From NCBI GenBank assembly GCA_947491175.1, contig CANLIF010000016.1, positions 1-15,637 of the forward strand: DNA of 15,637 bases. The letters run 5' to 3'. Numbering within the stretch: position 1 is the stretch's first letter; every line of letters starts with the position of its first letter. Made by a program: the position numbers and the translations under genes. The DNA comes from Actinomycetota bacterium. Its GTDB lineage: Bacteria > Actinomycetota > Actinomycetes > S36-B12 > UBA5976. Below the pieces are notes generated by a model that saw only the letters and a program-made list of their open reading frames with translations, was not told the origin of the DNA and did not search any database. Below, one piece after another: positions 12,729 through 15,637 of the stretch.

Positions 12729-14735
12729 TCAGATTTGCACGCGAGAGGAGACAATCTCGACGATTTTGTTAATTGCATCTGCTACTGGAACTGCGTTCTC
12801 TTGCGTGCCGTCGCGATAGCGGAAGGAAACTGCCCCGGCGGCAATGTCCTCATCTCCGGCAATCAGCATGAATGGAACTTTTTGGGTCTGAGCTGTGCGA
12901 ATTTTCTTTTGCATCCGCTCATCCGAACCATCTACTTCAACGCGAATTCCTTGAGCTCGTAATTGGGCGGCAACATCTTCAAGGTAATCAACGTGAGCAC
13001 CCGCGATTGGAATACCTGCCACTTGAACCGGGGCTAACCATGGCGGGAAAGCGCCAGCGTAGTGCTCAAGTAAGACGCCAAAGAAACGTTCAATTGATCC
13101 AAAGAGCGCGCGATGAATCATAATCGGGCGACTTCGAGTGCCATCTGATGCTTGATATTCCAAATCAAAACGCTGCGGCAATTGGAAATCCACTTGAATT
13201 GTAGACATTTGCCAAGTTCGGCCAATTGCATCGCGCGCCTGCACGGAAATTTTAGGACCGTAGAAGGCAGCGCCACCTGGATCTGGAACTAACTCAAGTC
13301 CTGACTGTTGGGCAGCTTGTGCCAGAGCAGCCGTTGCTTGGTCCCATTCAGCTTCGGTGCCGATAGATTTTTCTGGATTCCTAGTAGAAAGCTCAAGATA
13401 AAAATCATCAAGCCCATAGTCGCGAAGTAAATCTAAAACGAAACCTAAAAGATTTTGCAGTTCGCCACCCATTTGTTCTGGTGTGCAATAGATGTGCGCA
13501 TCATCTTGTGTCATGCCACGTACTCGCGTCAGGCCATGAATTACACCTGATCGTTCGTAACGGTAAACCGAACCAAATTCAAAAAGCCGCAATGGAAGCT
13601 CGCGATATGATCGGCCACGAGATTTGTAAATCAAGTTGTGGAATGGGCAGTTCATCGGCTTGAGGTAATAATCCTGGCCCTGGCGCTTTACTGTGCCGTC
13701 TTCGTGAAGCTCTTCATCCAGATGCATCGCGGGGAACATTCCTTCGCGATACCAATCCAAGTGACCTGATTGTTCAAAGAGTGCGCCCTTTGTGATATGT
13801 GGGGTGTAAACGAACTGGTAACCCGCATTCTCATGACGAACTCTTGAGTAATCTTCCATCTGTCGACGGATGATTCCACCCTTTGGATGAAAAACCGCCA
13901 AGCCTGAACCAATTTCATCTGGAAATGAAAATAGATCCAGATCAATACCAAGTCGGCGATGATCTCGCTTCTCGGCTTCTTCCAACATATTTAGATATTG
14001 CTTAAGCCCGTCTTTAGTTGGCCAAGCTGTGCCATAAACCCGTTGCATAGATTCATTCTTTTGGTCCCCAAGCCAGTACGCGGCTGAAGTACGCATCAAT
14101 TTAATCGCCCTAGCGTCTATGTAGCGAGTGTCTGGCACATGAGGCCCACGACATAAGTCGCACCAGCGCAACTCACCACTACGTAAATCGATGTTGTCAT
14201 AGATAGTAAGTTCGCCGCCGCCTACTTCCATAACATCTTCAGACATCACAGTTGCATCCTCGTCGGCACCTAATAAGCGAATCTTGAAAGGTTCAGCACT
14301 TAATTCGACTCGAGCCTCATCGCGATTGGTTACTCGGCGGGAAAATTTTTGCCCAGAGTTGATAATTTCAACGCACTTCTTTTCAATGGTTACTAAGTCA
14401 TCAGGTGTGAATGTGCGATCCGTACCAAAGTCATAAAAAAAGCCATCTTTAATTGGTGGGCCTATGCCAAGTTTTACGTCGTCAAATACAGCTTGGGTAG
14501 CTTGGGCAACAATGTGGGCCACACTGTGCCGCAGAACCAATAGTCCTTCTGGGTCGCTAATCAAAATTGGTTCGACCACATCGCCATCATGGAGTGGATG
14601 ACTCAAATCAACGATATCGCCATTCACTCGGGCAACTACAACCTGGCGAGCCTTGTCTCCAACAACGTCATAAGCGCAGGCGCCAGCGTCGATCTCGGTG
14701 GAGATGCGTTGCGGTCCGGCAAGAACTTTTGGCAC
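12729..14735 (-). CDS. thrS: threonyl-tRNA synthetase
   Basis: Class II aminoacyl-tRNA synthetase that charges tRNA-Thr. All domains are visible in 668 residues: TGS (about 1-60); the editing domain with HSVAH (70-74) and CRGPH (195-199), four residues that bind the mischarged serine site; the catalytic core with zinc ligands Cys363 (MNCPFH), His414 and His541; motif 2 around FEFGSVYRYE (385-394); motif 3 around MIHRALFGSIERFFG (539-553); and the anticodon-binding domain (about 565-668). The start codon is GTG (14733-14735) with AAGGA nine bases upstream. A promoter is likely in the 96-bp gap behind it. No T-box leader is visible. thrS followed by the HIT gene is a conserved pair. Confidence 0.97.
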   Translation of the reverse strand: MPKVLAGPQRISTEIDAGACAYDVVGDKARQVVVARVNGDIVDLSHPLHDGDVVEPILISDPEGLLVLRHSVAHIVAQATQAVFDDVKLGIGPPIKDGFFYDFGTDRTFTPDDLVTIEKKCVEIINSGQKFSRRVTNRDEARVELSAEPFKIRLLGADEDATVMSEDVMEVGGGELTIYDNIDLRSGELRWCDLCRGPHVPDTRYIDARAIKLMRTSAAYWLGDQKNESMQRVYGTAWPTKDGLKQYLNMLEEAEKRDHRRLGIDLDLFSFPDEIGSGLAVFHPKGGIIRRQMEDYSRVRHENAGYQFVYTPHITKGALFEQSGHLDWYREGMFPAMHLDEELHEDGTVKRQGQDYYLKPMNCPFHNLIYKSRGRSYRELPLRLFEFGSVYRYERSGVIHGLTRVRGMTQDDAHIYCTPEQMGGELQNLLGFVLDLLRDYGLDDFYLELSTRNPEKSIGTEAEWDQATAALAQAAQQSGLELVPDPGGAAFYGPKISVQARDAIGRTWQMSTIQVDFQLPQRFDLEYQASDGTRSRPIMIHRALFGSIERFFGVLLEHYAGAFPPWLAPVQVAGIPIAGAHVDYLEDVAAQLRAQGIRVEVDGSDERMQKKIRTAQTQKVPFMLIAGDEDIAAGAVSFRYRDGTQENAVPVADAINKIVEIVSSRVQI

Positions 14736-14794
14736 GCGGAGGATTCCTTTTCAAGCGGTAACGGTCAAAGTCTAATGGAGCGCCGCCAAATGAC

Positions 14795-14823
14795 CGTATA
14801 TCTACCAGGTCACGAGAGTCCAA
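14795..14823 (-). promoter_or_regulatory. candidate thrS promoter
   Basis: On the minus strand TTGGAC (14818-14823) and TATACG (14795-14800) are separated by exactly 17 bases, about 60 bases before the thrS GTG. Each hexamer is only a partial match (3/6 and 4/6), but the spacing is ideal and this is the only sizeable gap upstream of thrS. Confidence 0.45.
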
Positions 14824-14831
14824 GACCGATT

Positions 14832-15293
14832 CTAGATTTCTAGATTGAACAGCTTCTCAATTGGTACCAAAATCGGTTCGAAACCACGCATGGTTGCACC
14901 CCATTTAGCCCAATACGCATATGCGATAACAACAATCACGATCGTAACGACCAAAATCACGTTGCTACGTTTCGCGCGGTACTCCCTACTGACAAATAGT
15001 CGCACCAAACGTGATGAAAACTGTCGAACTGGATTCAACATTCGTTGGGCCCAGGCATATTCTGTGGCCAGAACAATTAATCCAAAGAAAATTACGGCCC
15101 AGCCAGGTCCGGGGAAAAGCAGAAAGAAAATGCCAATGCCAACAATGGTTAGTCCAACTACCAAAATGATTCCGCGCCAAGTAGCATCCAACGCCCGATT
15201 GGATCGGGCTGCATTTCGCCGGTCCATGTAATCCCCGTATAGACGATCACTAAAGGACTTGCGTTCTTTAGTTTCGACATTTTCGGTTTTCAT
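14832..15293 (-). CDS. PGPGW-motif small membrane protein (TIGR02611-like)
   Basis: A 153-residue membrane protein with an N-terminal charged cytoplasmic part (1-38) and hydrophobic segments at about 39-59, 65-80 and 112-130. Between the first two lies FPGPGW (60-65), the family's defining motif. Family members are widespread in actinobacteria and their function is not known. The ATG overlaps the stop of the aminotransferase gene as ATGA (15290-15293), so the two are coupled. No ribosome binding site is evident, which fits coupling. The stop lies in a small TCTAGA-rich direct repeat. It precedes thrS by 96 bp. Confidence 0.85.
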   Translation of the reverse strand: MKTENVETKERKSFSDRLYGDYMDRRNAARSNRALDATWRGIILVVGLTIVGIGIFFLLFPGPGWAVIFFGLIVLATEYAWAQRMLNPVRQFSSRLVRLFVSREYRAKRSNVILVVTIVIVVIAYAYWAKWGATMRGFEPILVPIEKLFNLEI

Positions 15294-15637
15294 GAATTCA
15301 AATTTTCGGTTTTGTGAGCGTTAAAGAGGATGCTCAGTTTTTCAGTAAGTAACCCTGTCTCCATTAGTCGGTTATCAACAACGTTTCCCATGATGTCCAG
15401 CTTCGCTAATCCTGTCACTGGATGAATGTCTCGAGTTGACGAGGTTATAAACACTTCCTCGGCCTGCCACAATTCCAATGGGTCTACGTCTCTTTCGATA
15501 ACAGAGAATCCTGCATCCCGTGCCCATTCGATAACTAGATCTCTGGTAATTCCGCGAAGTAACCCGCTACCTTCTGATGGCGTGATAATTGTTTGGTTCT
15601 TCACTAAAAAGATATTTGAACCGGTGCCTTCGCACAA
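15290..15637 (-). CDS. class IV aminotransferase, 5' end cut by window edge
   Basis: C-terminal part (about 116 codons) of a PLP-dependent fold-type IV enzyme; the beginning lies beyond the window edge, and the TTG at the edge is not a real start. The motif CEGTGSNIFLV and the later TPSEGSGLLRGITRDLVIE are the conserved second half of the branched-chain aminotransferase / D-amino-acid aminotransferase / aminodeoxychorismate lyase group. EVFITSSTRDIHPV, the strand and loop near the PLP phosphate, follows. The catalytic lysine would be in the missing part. The substrate cannot be decided from this fragment; a short PabC- or DAAT-like enzyme fits as well as IlvE. It needs PLP, which the pdxS-pdxT genes in this window make. 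Confidence 0.85.
   Translation of the reverse strand: MCEGTGSNIFLVKNQTIITPSEGSGLLRGITRDLVIEWARDAGFSVIERDVDPLELWQAEEVFITSSTRDIHPVTGLAKLDIMGNVVDNRLMETGLLTEKLSILFNAHKTENLNS

Noticed and set aside
12722..12778. Upstream extension of the HIT gene into thrS
   Set aside because: The 19 extra residues come from another frame of thrS; the ATG at 12721 begins a family-like N-terminus just after the thrS stop.
14736..14831. T-box or other amino-acid-responsive leader before thrS
   Set aside because: The 96-bp gap is too short, with no specifier stem, no T-box sequence and no terminator/antiterminator pair.

Overview
The window looks like a chromosomal segment of a small-genome, moderate-GC (mid to high 40s percent by eye) actinobacterium. 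Two things point to Actinobacteria. First, it carries the phosphatidylinositol-mannoside genes (PI-phosphate synthase, PatA-type acyltransferase and PimA mannosyltransferase). Second, the gene order thrS - HIT - pgsA - patA - pimA - pdxS - pdxT - yebC - ruvC - ruvA - ruvB - secD - secF - apt is the order I know from Streptomyces and, with insertions, Mycobacterium. The modest GC, very short spacers and frequent start/stop overlaps suggest a streamlined freshwater lineage such as Nanopelagicales (acI). That placement is inference and cannot be proven from this window.

Layout, in the direction of transcription. Almost everything is on the minus strand, so genes read from high to low coordinates. 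From 15637 down: the 3' part of a class IV aminotransferase; a PGPGW-type small membrane protein; thrS with a candidate promoter; and a HIT-family Ap4A phosphorylase-like protein. Then comes the only plus-strand gene (11219-12223), which interrupts the conserved run. It is followed by pgsA, patA, pimA, a LemA-like membrane protein, pdxS, pdxT and yebC. After a 200-bp spacer come ruvC, ruvA and ruvB, and after a 102-bp spacer come secD, secF and the 5' part of apt.

How the genes work together. pgsA, patA and pimA form a membrane-lipid block that makes phosphatidylinositol phosphate and then mannosylates and acylates PI on the cytoplasmic face. pdxS and pdxT encode the two subunits of the PLP synthase. 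ruvCAB encode the Holliday-junction resolvasome and sit behind a perfect LexA (SOS) operator at 5385-5398. secDF are the proton-driven accessory subunits of the Sec translocon; yajC is absent from its usual place between ruvB and secD. thrS and yebC serve translation.

The most unusual item is the plus-strand gene at 11219-12223. Its protein follows the plan of the G domain and the end of domain II of an EF-G2 (FusA2-like) translation GTPase, but it lacks recognisable P-loop, DTPG and NKxD motifs and has no domains III-V. It looks like a stable, GTPase-dead derivative. A second curiosity is a 40-bp near-perfect copy of the yebC 3' end lying 67 bp downstream of the original, whose only two differences are synonymous. 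No tRNA, rRNA, insertion sequence, CRISPR array or prophage element was seen, and there is no stretch over 300 bases without a gene.
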